Origin: a virus
Direction: 5' to 3' (one strand)
DNA length: 59,753 bases
IMG/VR virus record: IMGVR_UViG_3300006802_000105
Location: 1 to 59,753 of that record
Shown here: positions 15,384 to 23,191 of the stretch, piece by piece
Layout of the letters: the number at the start of each line of letters is the position of its first letter
Numbering within the stretch: position 1 is the stretch's first letter
Made by a program: the position numbers and the translations under genes
The notes under the pieces: model-generated
What the model saw: the letters and a program-made list of their open reading frames with translations, nothing else
What the model was told of the DNA's origin: nothing
Databases searched by the model: none

Positions 15384-16745
15384 ATGGCTGATAACGTCAC
15401 TCTCCCAGGAACAGGCTCGGTTGTCGGCACCGACGATGTTGGTGGCGTACAGTACCAGCAGGTCAAGCTGGTCGATGGCACGCTTGATTCCTCCACGCCT
15501 ATCGGCACCAACAGCAACCCGCTGAAGGCCACCGGCCCCGACTGCGTTTCCCTGCTATCGACAACGATTACGGTAGAGGGCGCGTCGGCGTCGATGGACA
15601 CTTCTGGATACGGCGCGGTGGTGGCGCAGATCAGCGGTGTGTGGCAGGGCAATTGCACGTTCGAGGCCAGTAACGACGGGACTGTCTGGGACACGGTTCT
15701 GGTGTTCAGTCGCGACAATTTGTCCTTGCAAGACATCATCACCAGCGGCGGGCTTTTCACCGTGCGCCCGAGCGGTCGGTACTTGCGCATCAATGTGCAA
15801 GAGATAAACGGATCGATGGTCATCAACGCGCTGGGCCGCGCTGCAGAGGGTATTGCTGCTGCAGACATTTTGTCGCTGGCGATGGATCGGCAGAACAATA
15901 CGCCGCTGAATGTCTCGCTGCTGGGCACAAAACAAGACGCTCAGGGTGCGTTGATTCCTAGCGATGCGGCGGGGCCGTTTTATGCGACAGCAGTTGGGGC
16001 TATAAATTCAACCGTCATTGACACGCAAGGCTATCCATCTTTGACAGTTTCTGCGGTTGTTGGCGCTGGCACCGTTCAAGTTTATTTCTCTGATGATCAA
16101 AGATCATGGACAAATATTGTTCCAGCCGTTTACGGACAGGCAACCGGAGTAAATATGCCCAACGGAGGCACAGTTAGTGTTTCCGCAACAACTCCTTTAG
16201 TTGGTCAATGGCCGTGCGTTGGGCGTTACGCGCAAATACGATTCGGTTCTGTAACAACCGCACCCTGCACTGTTGTGGCCTATCTTCGCGTACATCCTAC
16301 GCCACAGCAGATCGGCTTTAACGTAGCCGGGGGTGTTACCAATGTTTCATTGAGTGCCAGCACAACCTTGCTAGGTGATTTTGGACTTCAATATCGCGCA
16401 TCTGCCACGGGCGCCGCCACGATCAGCAAATTTACCGCAGCAGCAACAACAAATGCTGCAAGCATTAAAGCATCTGCGGGTCGCGTGATTGGCTGGCACC
16501 TGTACAACACGACCGCCAGCGCCAAGTATTTTCGATTTTTCAACAAAGCATCGGCCCCAACGATGGGGACAGACTCGCCTGCCTTTGTGGTGGTAATTCC
16601 GGCCAACTCACAAGCGTTCAGTCAATACGCCGGTGGGCTTGCATTCGCCACTGGCATTGCCATCGCGTGTACGGGCGCGGTGGCCGACTTGGACACAACC
16701 GTCACTGCTGCGAACGATGTTCTCGGCGCATTTTTCTACGCATAA
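15384..16745 (+). CDS. putative tail fibre / virion surface protein
   Basis: 453 aa, low in charge and beta-rich. The first part includes VQYQQVKLVDGTLDSSTPIGTNSNPLKATG, commonly found in phage surface proteins. The next segments resemble discoidin-like sandwiches (CTFEASNDGTVWDTV, PSGRYLRINVQEINGS). The last 130 residues (RVIGWHLYNTTASAKYFRFFNKA to FATGIAIACTGAVADLDTT) match a module widely used in phage virion proteins. Bases about 15960-16560 are AT-richer than the flanks, so the C-terminal half may come from another source. Confidence 0.65.
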   Translation: MADNVTLPGTGSVVGTDDVGGVQYQQVKLVDGTLDSSTPIGTNSNPLKATGPDCVSLLSTTITVEGASASMDTSGYGAVVAQISGVWQGNCTFEASNDGTVWDTVLVFSRDNLSLQDIITSGGLFTVRPSGRYLRINVQEINGSMVINALGRAAEGIAAADILSLAMDRQNNTPLNVSLLGTKQDAQGALIPSDAAGPFYATAVGAINSTVIDTQGYPSLTVSAVVGAGTVQVYFSDDQRSWTNIVPAVYGQATGVNMPNGGTVSVSATTPLVGQWPCVGRYAQIRFGSVTTAPCTVVAYLRVHPTPQQIGFNVAGGVTNVSLSASTTLLGDFGLQYRASATGAATISKFTAAATTNAASIKASAGRVIGWHLYNTTASAKYFRFFNKASAPTMGTDSPAFVVVIPANSQAFSQYAGGLAFATGIAIACTGAVADLDTTVTAANDVLGAFFYA

Positions 16746-16760
16746 CGAAAGGAGAGCAAT

Positions 16761-17384
16761 ATGCTTTCGCAAGGACAAGTAGGACCAATCACATCTACTG
16801 CAGACGGTGTACAGGTTGCTTTGCGGCAAGGCAAGCTGGGCGACCAGATCGTCAGCGAACTGCACGGCCGTTACTACGAAACGTGCTATCGCCGCAATCA
16901 GTTTTTTGCGGCAAACCCCACGGGCGTTACAACCGTTGCGTTCACCTCTGGTACGACCACGGCTCTGCTTGGAGTATGTGTGTCGAACCCGGTTGGATCG
17001 TCAATCAACTGCGTTCTTAACAAGTTTGGGTACTCATTTCCCGTGATAAACACTACGGTGAATGAGGTGCTGCTGGCCGTTGGTTATAACGCCGCAACAA
17101 ACGTCACGCATACGACCGCTTTGACGACCCGCAATGGGTTTATTGGAGTTGGGGCCGCATCAGTTGCCTTTGCGGATGCGTCGTGGACATGCCCAACAGC
17201 CCCGAATACTTTGATGCTGCTTACGTCCATGCCATCAGCAACCACATTGCCTGCTGATACATACGGCGACTTTGAAGGCTCAATTATTTTGCCGCCCGGT
17301 GCATATGCCATGATTATCACAAGCGCGGCATCGGCGGTATCTGGTTTCAAGGCCAGCCTCGGCTGGGAGGAAGTCCCGGTATGA
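16761..17384 (+). CDS. putative tail fibre / virion protein
   Basis: 207 aa with a strong ribosome site (AAAGGAG). It opens MLSQGQVGPITSTADGVQVALRQGKLGDQIVSELHGRYYE, typical of a short N-terminal arm. A beta-rich domain follows (TTVAFTSGTTTALLGVCVSNPVGSSINCVLNKFG), ending GASYAMIITSA-like at SIILPPGAYAMI. It lies between two other fibre genes. I infer a trimeric surface protein; no enzymatic motif is seen. Confidence 0.65.
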   Translation: MLSQGQVGPITSTADGVQVALRQGKLGDQIVSELHGRYYETCYRRNQFFAANPTGVTTVAFTSGTTTALLGVCVSNPVGSSINCVLNKFGYSFPVINTTVNEVLLAVGYNAATNVTHTTALTTRNGFIGVGAASVAFADASWTCPTAPNTLMLLTSMPSATTLPADTYGDFEGSIILPPGAYAMIITSAASAVSGFKASLGWEEVPV

Positions 17385-17707
17385 GTCTGAACTACGACGG
17401 GTCTCAGGTCGGCGTACCCTATGTCCGCGCGCCGCGCATCACCATCAACTACGCAGCAGACCGACGCACCACCGCGACCATTGAGCAGGCGCTTGCCGTC
17501 AAGCTGGCAGACGGAACGGTGCGAAACATTGAGCCTCTGCCGCCCATTACATGCGAGCTGGACTTCGCTGCAGACGGCGACACGCCCGTGCCAATGATCT
17601 CGCCCGACAACGCCGCCCCGCTGGGGACGGACACCACGCTCAACCAAGCGTTTTTGGCAGTGCTTGCCATCGTCCACGACCGGCAAATAAAGGCCGAGCA
17701 GGCTTAA
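17381..17707 (+). CDS. small tail-associated protein
   Basis: 108 aa. The ATG overlaps the stop of the fibre gene by 4 bases (ATGA). The product looks like a compact alpha/beta protein (VRAPRITINYAADRRTTATIEQALAVKLADGT, then NQAFLAVLAIVHDRQIKAEQA). It sits within the fibre operon. It may be a fibre chaperone or attachment protein, but this is inference from position. Confidence 0.6.
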   Translation: MSLNYDGSQVGVPYVRAPRITINYAADRRTTATIEQALAVKLADGTVRNIEPLPPITCELDFAADGDTPVPMISPDNAAPLGTDTTLNQAFLAVLAIVHDRQIKAEQA

Positions 17708-17725
17708 AGTTAAAGGAGCGGCAGT

Positions 17726-18817
17726 ATGTCGCTGCTGCTTTTATTTAACCAACCAGCAGGCGGGGCGTATGTCCTCGCAGGCGATACTGGTAACTATTCG
17801 GTAACGGGCCAAGCGGCCACGCTGCTCCGCAGCACGCTGGTTACCTCTGACAGCGGCGCGTACTCCGTTACTGGGCAACCGGCGACGATTACTAAGTCGC
17901 GTATCCTTACCGCTGATAGTGGGTCATACCTCCTTAGCGGGCAAGCGGCTACGCTGCTGCGTTCCAGAGTCCTGATTGCGGAAACTGGCTGGGCCACCGG
18001 GGCTTGGGGCCAGAACGTATGGAACGTAGGTGTTTGGGGCGGGCTACCAAGTACTGGCTACAACCTAACAGGGCAAGCGGCTACTCTTAGCAAGGGGAAG
18101 TCCTTAGTAGCAGACAGTGGCTCGTACGCAGTTAATGGGCAACCGGCGACGATTACCAAGTCGCGTATTCTTGTCGCCGCCAGCGGCTCGTACTCGGTCA
18201 ATGGTCAGGCAGCTACCCTTAGCAAAGGAAAGACCCTTGTAGCCGCCAGCGGCTCGTATTTGGTCAGCGGGCAGGCAGCTACGCTGCTGCGTAGCAAGCT
18301 ACTTACTGCCGCCAGCGGCTCGTATTTGGTCAGCGGGCAGGCGGCTACGCTGCTGCGTAGCAAGCTACTTACTGCCGCCAGCGGCTCGTATTTGGTCAGC
18401 GGGCAAGCAGCCGCTCTTAACAAAGGGAAGACCCTTGTAGCTGCCAGCGGCTCGTATTCAGTCAATGGTCAGGCAGCTACCCTTATTAAAGGCAGGGCGA
18501 TATCCGCCGCCAGCGGCTCGTACTCGGTCAATGGTCAGGCGGCTACCCTTAGCAAGGGGAAAATACTAGCTGCTGAGAGTGGTTTGTATGTTGTTGTCGG
18601 GCAGTCGGCAACGATTCGACCGCGTGTCTGGGAGCCGATTGACGACACCGAAACCGCTAACTGGGTGGATATAAACAACACGCAGGCACTGGGTTGGGTG
18701 GATATAAGCACTCCCCAAACCCCCGGGTGGACGCCTATAATTGGGGAACCGGCTCCGTCATGGAGCGACATCGACGACACTGAGACTGCCGACTGGCAGG
18801 AAATCCAGACCGTTTAG
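17726..18817 (+). CDS. tandem-repeat tail protein with 12 copies of a 22-residue unit
   Basis: 363 aa. Residues 22 to about 300 are 12 copies of a 22-residue unit of the form GSYxVxGQAATLxxxxxLxAAS, interrupted once by a Trp-rich insert (GWATGAWGQNVWNVGVWGG). The last 60 residues hold spaced W-x-(D/P)-I repeats (NWVDI, GWVDI, GWTPI, SWSDI, DWQEI). The repeats probably form a beta-structured shaft and the C-terminus a docking domain. It lies directly upstream of the main fibre gene. Repeats 7 and 8 differ by a single base, a sign of recent copy-number change. Confidence 0.7.
   Translation: MSLLLLFNQPAGGAYVLAGDTGNYSVTGQAATLLRSTLVTSDSGAYSVTGQPATITKSRILTADSGSYLLSGQAATLLRSRVLIAETGWATGAWGQNVWNVGVWGGLPSTGYNLTGQAATLSKGKSLVADSGSYAVNGQPATITKSRILVAASGSYSVNGQAATLSKGKTLVAASGSYLVSGQAATLLRSKLLTAASGSYLVSGQAATLLRSKLLTAASGSYLVSGQAAALNKGKTLVAASGSYSVNGQAATLIKGRAISAASGSYSVNGQAATLSKGKILAAESGLYVVVGQSATIRPRVWEPIDDTETANWVDINNTQALGWVDISTPQTPGWTPIIGEPAPSWSDIDDTETADWQEIQTV
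17789..18627 (+). repeat. 66-bp tandem repeat array in a tail gene
   Basis: Twelve units with a 66-base period, each encoding one 22-residue repeat. One 69-base insertion separates units 3 and 4. Units at 18251-18316 and 18317-18382 are almost identical. There are no spacers, so this is not a CRISPR array. Confidence 0.9.
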
Positions 18818-18825
18818 GAGCAAGT

Positions 18826-20898
18826 ATGCCGTATACATCTCTACTGGGGCTTTCCCTTCCGACTACAGGCAGTCTGTCTGGTACATGGGGCGATGAGGTC
18901 AACAACGCTATTACGTCGCTGCTAGACTCGGCAGTTGCCGGAACCACCACGCTATCGACTGATGCAGATGTAACGCTGACCTCCACTGACGGGTCTGCAA
19001 ACCAAGCACGCTCGGCAGTTATCCTGTGGACAGCAGGCGGCTCGGTAACCCGCAACGTCACGGCACCGGCCCGAAGCAAAGCCTACGTTGTCATCAACGC
19101 CACCTCCGGGTCGCAGTCCATCGTTATTCGGGGGTCGGGGCCGACAACCGGGGTCACGGTTGTGGCGGCGGAAAAAGCAATTGTTGCGTGGAACGGGTCG
19201 GACTTTGTAAAGATTAGCAGTAGCGCAGTATCTGGTAGCGCACTAAGCGCAGTCACCGCAGCTACCACCTCGGCTACGATTGCCAATGGCAACAACCCGA
19301 TTGCGTGGAACTGGACTCAGACCACCGCGTCTCAAACCGGCTTTGCAATTGGCGAGACGACGGCGAGTACCGGCGGCGCGGGCAGTCAGGTGCTGCACAA
19401 AATTGGAACGCTGGCGGCATCGACTGCCGACCCGTTGCAGGTTCAAACGCGAGGTGTAGACACGATTCGCATTTCACGAACCGGCACGGTAACAATTACG
19501 GGCCTTAATGGGGCTACTGGTGGAGGCGCGGCAGGAAGTGACGTAACAATTACTGCTGGGCAAGGCGCGGCTACATCGAATGGCGGCACCGCCTATATTA
19601 CCGGCGGGGCCGGGGGGGCTACTTCAGGCTCTGGGGGGGCTGCAGGTGTTTATGGTGGGAACGCAACAGCAGGGACATTTAGTGGTGGGTCTGCGAGTGT
19701 AGTAGCGGGGGCTGGTTCAGGCGGGTCTTCGGGCGGTAATGTGGATATTACTGGGGGTATAGGCGGTGCCACGGGCCAAGGGGGACTAGTAAATATTACG
19801 TCCGGTGCCGCTGGAAATAGTGGCGCTGGTGGGCCTAGTGGGGCTATAACCATAACCAGTAACGCGCTAGGTACAGCCTCTGGAAATGTAAATGTTTCTG
19901 TAGCTACGCCGTCTAGTGCAACTGGACTTGCCGGAATTTTGACGCTGCAAGGTGGCTCATCAAAGACCACCCAAAGTGGCAATTCAGGCGGCGTAGTCAT
20001 TAATGGCGGAAACGCTGGTGCAGTTGCCTCCATTGCAGGCGGTCCTGTGGTAATTGCTGCTGGGGCAGGCTCGACAACGACTACTGGTGGTGTGGGGGGC
20101 GCGTTGACTCTCACTGCTGGTACAGGTGGCCTTGCTGTTGCCGGAGGCGCTGTATCTATTACTGGGGGCACAGGCGGAGCATCTGGCGGCTCTGGTGCCC
20201 AAGGCGGAGCAGTATCCTTAACCGGAGGTACAGGAGGTGGGTCTTCTGGTCCGGGTGGGGATGTAACAATTGCTGGCGGCTCTGGTGGCGCTACAGCTTC
20301 CCAAGGTGGTACCGTAACAATTTCTGGCGCTAATGGGAAAGGTGCAAACCTTTCTGGCTACGTGACAATTAACGCGGGAAGTTCAACTGGAACTGGTTTA
20401 GCCGGAATATTAGCATTAAATGGCGGGACATCAAGAGCCGCCCAATCTGGTAATTCCGGTGGCATCGTCTTAACCGGCGGCGCTGCCGGTCCGATTGCTT
20501 CCGTTGCCGGTGGTCCTATTGTTCTCACCGCTGGCACAGGCTCCACAACCACAACGGGTGGCGTAGGTGGAGCCGTAACCATCACTGCGGGTGCTGGGGG
20601 TCTTGCAGCTACGGGGGGCGCAGCGACATTAGCCGCAGGCAATGGAGGCGCAACTGGTGCAGGCGGAGCGGTAGCCATCACAGCGGGCAACGGTAACAGT
20701 GCAGCAGGCGGCGACATCACCCTGACAACCGGCACGGGTTCTACCAACGGCGCAGTAAACTTCGTGAACACGAACGTGGCAAATGGCACCGTGGCAACTA
20801 CACTCACCTCGCTTGGGCCAACGGGTGCAAGCACAACCGTCGTCGGCTGGCTGAAGATCAAAGTCGGCGGCACCACTCAATACATTCCCTACTGGTAA
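18826..20898 (+). CDS. glycine-rich tail fibre protein
   Basis: 690 aa. The N-terminal 130 residues are a typical phage tail domain: MPYTSLLGLSLPTTGSLSGTWGDEVN, TARSKAYVVINATSGSQS-like strands and KAIVAWNGSDFVKI. Residues about 225-650 are extremely Gly-rich with a repeating G-G-x-(V/I/L)-x-I-x-(A/T)-G pattern, as in glycine-rich beta-helix or polyglycine-II fibre shafts and tips. The protein ends WLKIKVGGTTQYIPYW, a common fibre C-terminus. It is the most likely receptor-contacting protein. A 91-residue block is present twice. Confidence 0.75.
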   Translation: MPYTSLLGLSLPTTGSLSGTWGDEVNNAITSLLDSAVAGTTTLSTDADVTLTSTDGSANQARSAVILWTAGGSVTRNVTAPARSKAYVVINATSGSQSIVIRGSGPTTGVTVVAAEKAIVAWNGSDFVKISSSAVSGSALSAVTAATTSATIANGNNPIAWNWTQTTASQTGFAIGETTASTGGAGSQVLHKIGTLAASTADPLQVQTRGVDTIRISRTGTVTITGLNGATGGGAAGSDVTITAGQGAATSNGGTAYITGGAGGATSGSGGAAGVYGGNATAGTFSGGSASVVAGAGSGGSSGGNVDITGGIGGATGQGGLVNITSGAAGNSGAGGPSGAITITSNALGTASGNVNVSVATPSSATGLAGILTLQGGSSKTTQSGNSGGVVINGGNAGAVASIAGGPVVIAAGAGSTTTTGGVGGALTLTAGTGGLAVAGGAVSITGGTGGASGGSGAQGGAVSLTGGTGGGSSGPGGDVTIAGGSGGATASQGGTVTISGANGKGANLSGYVTINAGSSTGTGLAGILALNGGTSRAAQSGNSGGIVLTGGAAGPIASVAGGPIVLTAGTGSTTTTGGVGGAVTITAGAGGLAATGGAATLAAGNGGATGAGGAVAITAGNGNSAAGGDITLTTGTGSTNGAVNFVNTNVANGTVATTLTSLGPTGASTTVVGWLKIKVGGTTQYIPYW
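19918..20661 (+). repeat. internal duplication in the tail fibre gene
   Basis: Bases 19918-20190 and 20389-20661 encode two homologous blocks of about 91 residues, offset by 471 bases. Both contain GLAGIL, QSGNSGG, GGP(V/I)V and STTTTGGVGGA in the same order. The DNA copies have diverged clearly, so the duplication is not recent. Confidence 0.8.
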
Positions 20899-20902
20899 AA
20901 AC

Positions 20903-21094
20903 ATGACTGATGAACTCGAACTGAACGCGCGTTTTGAACTGCTGATTGCCCAGCGCAACAACGCCCTGAACCAAAACGTACTGGACGCCGGGACGATTGC
21001 GTCCCTGCAAGCAAAGATTAAGGCGCTTGAGGCGATGGCCCCAGCACCAACCCCCGAAGACAAAGCTAACGCAAAGGAGCAGATTGATGGCTAA
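20903..21094 (+). CDS. small coiled-coil protein
   Basis: 63 aa, mostly helical (LNARFELLIAQRNNALNQNVLDAGTIASLQAKIKALEAMA) with a Pro/Ala tail. It starts 4 bases after the fibre stop and overlaps the next gene by 8 bases. Small helical proteins after a fibre gene often help fibre trimerisation or assembly; here that is only a suggestion. Confidence 0.65.
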   Translation: MTDELELNARFELLIAQRNNALNQNVLDAGTIASLQAKIKALEAMAPAPTPEDKANAKEQIDG

Positions 21095-21401
21095 CTATCA
21101 AGAGACTCAAGTCACCGGCACCAAGTGGCAGCGATGCAATCAGGTGCTTATCAACAACCCGTACAACACGACCCCCGCCGTTGCGTTCAAAGAAGAGACG
21201 GTTGTTGTTCTGGACAGCGGCGTTTTCATTCAGTCGCAATCGGGACTGGCCTGCGACTTCGATCCGCAGGGGGTTATCAACCTGCGCGACCCGGCCACTG
21301 GTGCGCTAACCGGCCAAACGATGTCGCAGCAAGACGTTTATGTCGCTCTGTACAGTATGTACCTCCAGCTTGCAGAGCAGCGTGATCAAGCCGCGCCGTG
21401 A
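21087..21401 (+). CDS. hypothetical protein in fibre-lysis junction
   Basis: 104 aa from the ATG at 21087, with a GGAG ribosome site inside the previous gene. It has a beta-rich N-terminal half (KWQRCNQVLINNPYN, AFKEETVVVLDSGVFIQ) and a helical end (QDVYVALYSMYLQLAEQRD). I do not recognise it. Its stop overlaps the GTG of the next gene (GTGA). Confidence 0.65.
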   Translation: MANYQETQVTGTKWQRCNQVLINNPYNTTPAVAFKEETVVVLDSGVFIQSQSGLACDFDPQGVINLRDPATGALTGQTMSQQDVYVALYSMYLQLAEQRDQAAP

Positions 21402-21661
21402 ACTGGTCTGACGCACTCAAAGCCGTAATCCCTATAGTGGTAGCCAGCCTAGCGTGGCTACTCGGCGAAGTGTCGTCCTTCAATACCCGCCTGACCAAGA
21501 TTGAGGGCAACATGCCCGCCCTGATTACCGCCACCGGGGTGCCGACTGACAGCCCCATCTCGGCAGAAAAGCGCCACGCACTGAAGGAAGAGATTTACAG
21601 GGACCTCCACGACTTGCAGGTTCGCCTCAAGCTGATGGAAGAAAGAGCGAAGGTGAAATGA
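21398..21661 (+). CDS. membrane-anchored coiled-coil lysis-region protein
   Basis: 87 aa with a GTG start overlapping the previous stop. One N-terminal membrane helix (AVIPIVVASLAWLLGEV, residues 9-25) is followed by a polar helical region (RLTKIEGNMPALI; KEEIYRDLHDLQVRLKLMEERAKVK). One N-in membrane helix plus a periplasmic coiled coil is the plan of inner-membrane spanins. It lies just before the holin and lysozyme genes. No partner outer-membrane spanin is obvious, so the spanin idea is tentative. Confidence 0.6.
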   Translation: MNWSDALKAVIPIVVASLAWLLGEVSSFNTRLTKIEGNMPALITATGVPTDSPISAEKRHALKEEIYRDLHDLQVRLKLMEERAKVK

Positions 21662-22128
21662 TGTTTGCTGCACTGTTGTCGTTTCTGGGCGGGTCTGTAT
21701 TCCGGATGATCTGGGGCGAAGCCTCGGCATTCATCAACAAGAAGCAGGACCACAAGCATGAAGTCGAGATGCTGCAACTCCAGTCCGAGCTTGACGACAA
21801 GGCCCACCAGCGTGCGCTGGAAGCGCAGCGTGTGCAGGCTGAACTGGGCATCAAAACCATCGAAGCACAGGCCATAGCGGCAGTAGATAAGTCAGAGGCA
21901 GACGCATTTGGTATGGCAGTCGCGCAGGCGTTCAAGCCTACTGGGTACTCTGTCGTAGATATTTGGAACGGCGTCATTCGCCCCTGCGCTGCAACAATCG
22001 CGCTCACCCTCTGGGTAATGAAGCTGTATGCCAACAAGTTTGTGATGGACGACTGGGACCGCGAACTTGGCGGCGCAGTGCTTGGCTTTTTCTTTGCTGA
22101 CAGGTCATTAGGGAAGCGCGGAAAATAG
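21658..22128 (+). CDS. 3TM-type holin (GTA_holin_3TM-like)
   Basis: 156 aa (or 155 from the second ATG at 21661). A short N-terminal hydrophobic segment (LLSFLGGSVFRMIWG) is followed by a long charged helix (KKQDHKHEVEMLQLQSELDDKAHQRALEAQRVQAEL). Two hydrophobic segments follow near residues 112-130 and 139-149 (IRPCAATIALTLWVMKLY; LGGAVLGFFFADRSLGKRG). The FKPT..SVVDIWNGVIRP to FFFADRSLGKR stretch matches the three-TM holin family that I know from gene transfer agents. It would open the inner membrane for the lysozyme encoded downstream. Confidence 0.8.
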   Translation: MMFAALLSFLGGSVFRMIWGEASAFINKKQDHKHEVEMLQLQSELDDKAHQRALEAQRVQAELGIKTIEAQAIAAVDKSEADAFGMAVAQAFKPTGYSVVDIWNGVIRPCAATIALTLWVMKLYANKFVMDDWDRELGGAVLGFFFADRSLGKRGK

Positions 22129-22695
22129 TCAGGCCGCATCCTCCGGTAGGTCTTTCCACCGAACATTGTCTTTTATAAGGTCTATCGTGCTAGATGAAAC
22201 ACCGGCCACAACGGATAATGCATTTGCGCTTACGCCTTGGCGAAGAAGCCTTCTAATGTAGACAACTTGTTTGCTTGTAAGTTTATGATTGGGTTGCATT
22301 TCTCCGCGAAGGCTTACCAATCCTGTACGCCACTGATGCTTTGTGTTGTCCGCAAGGCTAATCCACTCCAAGTTTTCAATGCGGTTGTCAGTTTTTACGC
22401 CGTTTATATGGTTTATGGTAAGGTCTTCGGCGTATCCCGGAACGAACGCCATGCCGATAAGACGATGCACAAGATGCTTAATGCGCTTACCGTTTTTTGC
22501 CGCAGAAACTTCCAGATAGCCAGTTCTGGTTTTTGTTTGTGCCAACGGCTTTTCTTGAAAAGAGGCTGTAAACGTCTGGTTTTTTCCGTTTCGCGTTCGC
22601 GTGTACGTACTTGTGTGCGCTGGAGTTCTAATTTCACCAGTGGCACAAACAATCCAGTCAATTCCTTTAGAGTGAATAGTGGTAGGGGCGCTCAT
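22129..22695 (-). CDS. HNH homing endonuclease with NUMOD4-like and HTH parts
   Basis: 188 aa from the ATG at 22695, 5-6 bases after GGAGGA. The N-terminus (GIDWIVCATGEIRT) is NUMOD4-like. The HNH core shows VHRLIGMAFVPG (H77), then INHINGVKTDNRIENLEW (H96, N98, N104, N108). The C-terminal third (KLTSKQVVYIRRLLRQGVSANALSVVAGVSSSTI) is a helix-turn-helix for DNA binding. It is the only reverse-strand gene in the left arm, lies exactly between the holin stop and the lysozyme start, and is AT-richer than its neighbours. It is a mobile, self-spreading gene and is not needed for lysis itself. Confidence 0.9.
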   Translation of the reverse strand: MSAPTTIHSKGIDWIVCATGEIRTPAHTSTYTRTRNGKNQTFTASFQEKPLAQTKTRTGYLEVSAAKNGKRIKHLVHRLIGMAFVPGYAEDLTINHINGVKTDNRIENLEWISLADNTKHQWRTGLVSLRGEMQPNHKLTSKQVVYIRRLLRQGVSANALSVVAGVSSSTIDLIKDNVRWKDLPEDAA

Positions 22696-22719
22696 AACTG
22701 TCCTCCAAGTACAGTTGGG

Positions 22720-22728
22720 ATTATAGCA
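22720..22728 (-). promoter_or_regulatory. extended -10 promoter for the inserted HNH gene
   Basis: On the minus strand TGC-TATAAT, a consensus -10 with extended TGn, lies 25-33 bases before the HNH start. No clear -35 is seen, as is usual for extended -10 promoters. It overlaps the lysozyme start codon region. An own promoter is needed because the gene runs against the late operon. Confidence 0.55.
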
Positions 22729-23189
22729 TGGCAACAGTAAGAGATGACGCGTTACTAATTGCGGCTGCACTATGTCGTAGATTTGAGGGCCTTTACCTTC
22801 GTCCTTACTTGTGCCCCGCCGGAATTCCCACAATTTCTTATGGGACCACAGCCTACGAGAACGGCGTCAAGGTAACGCTGGCAGACCCCCCGGTGACCAA
22901 AGAGCGTGCAGAGCAGTTGCTTATGCACGAACTCATGGACATCTACCCCAAGGTACTCAGGCTCTGCCCCGGTCTGTCGGAACTCGGCCCCGGCCCTACG
23001 GCGGCTATTCTGGACTTCACATACAACCTCGGTACTGGTAGACTTCAGTCCTCAACACTCCGTAAGAAGATCAACTCCGGAGAACTTGAAGCGGCGCGAG
23101 AAGAACTTGGGAAGTGGGTGCGCGGTGGGGGCAAGGTTCTCCCCGGACTGGTCAAACGCCGCGACGCCGAAGCCCTATTGTTGAGGTAG
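22728..23189 (+). CDS. GH24 (T4-type) lysozyme endolysin
   Basis: 153 aa, full length for single-domain GH24. The catalytic signature is E20, C29 and T35 with the spacing E-x8-C-x5-T, followed by SYGTT. In T4 lysozyme the middle residue is Asp20; here it is Cys, a substitution that keeps activity in T4 (established for D20C). PGPTAAILDFTYNLGTGRLQSSTL and WVRGGGKVLPGLVKRRDAEALL are the usual C-lobe motifs. It cleaves the GlcNAc-MurNAc bond of peptidoglycan. No signal peptide is seen, so holin-dependent release is expected. Confidence 0.93.
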   Translation: MATVRDDALLIAAALCRRFEGLYLRPYLCPAGIPTISYGTTAYENGVKVTLADPPVTKERAEQLLMHELMDIYPKVLRLCPGLSELGPGPTAAILDFTYNLGTGRLQSSTLRKKINSGELEAAREELGKWVRGGGKVLPGLVKRRDAEALLLR

Positions 23190-23191
23190 CC

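Noticed and set aside
17789-18627. Direct repeats that might suggest a CRISPR array
   Set aside because: Units are contiguous, coding and in frame, with no unique spacers and no cas genes nearby.
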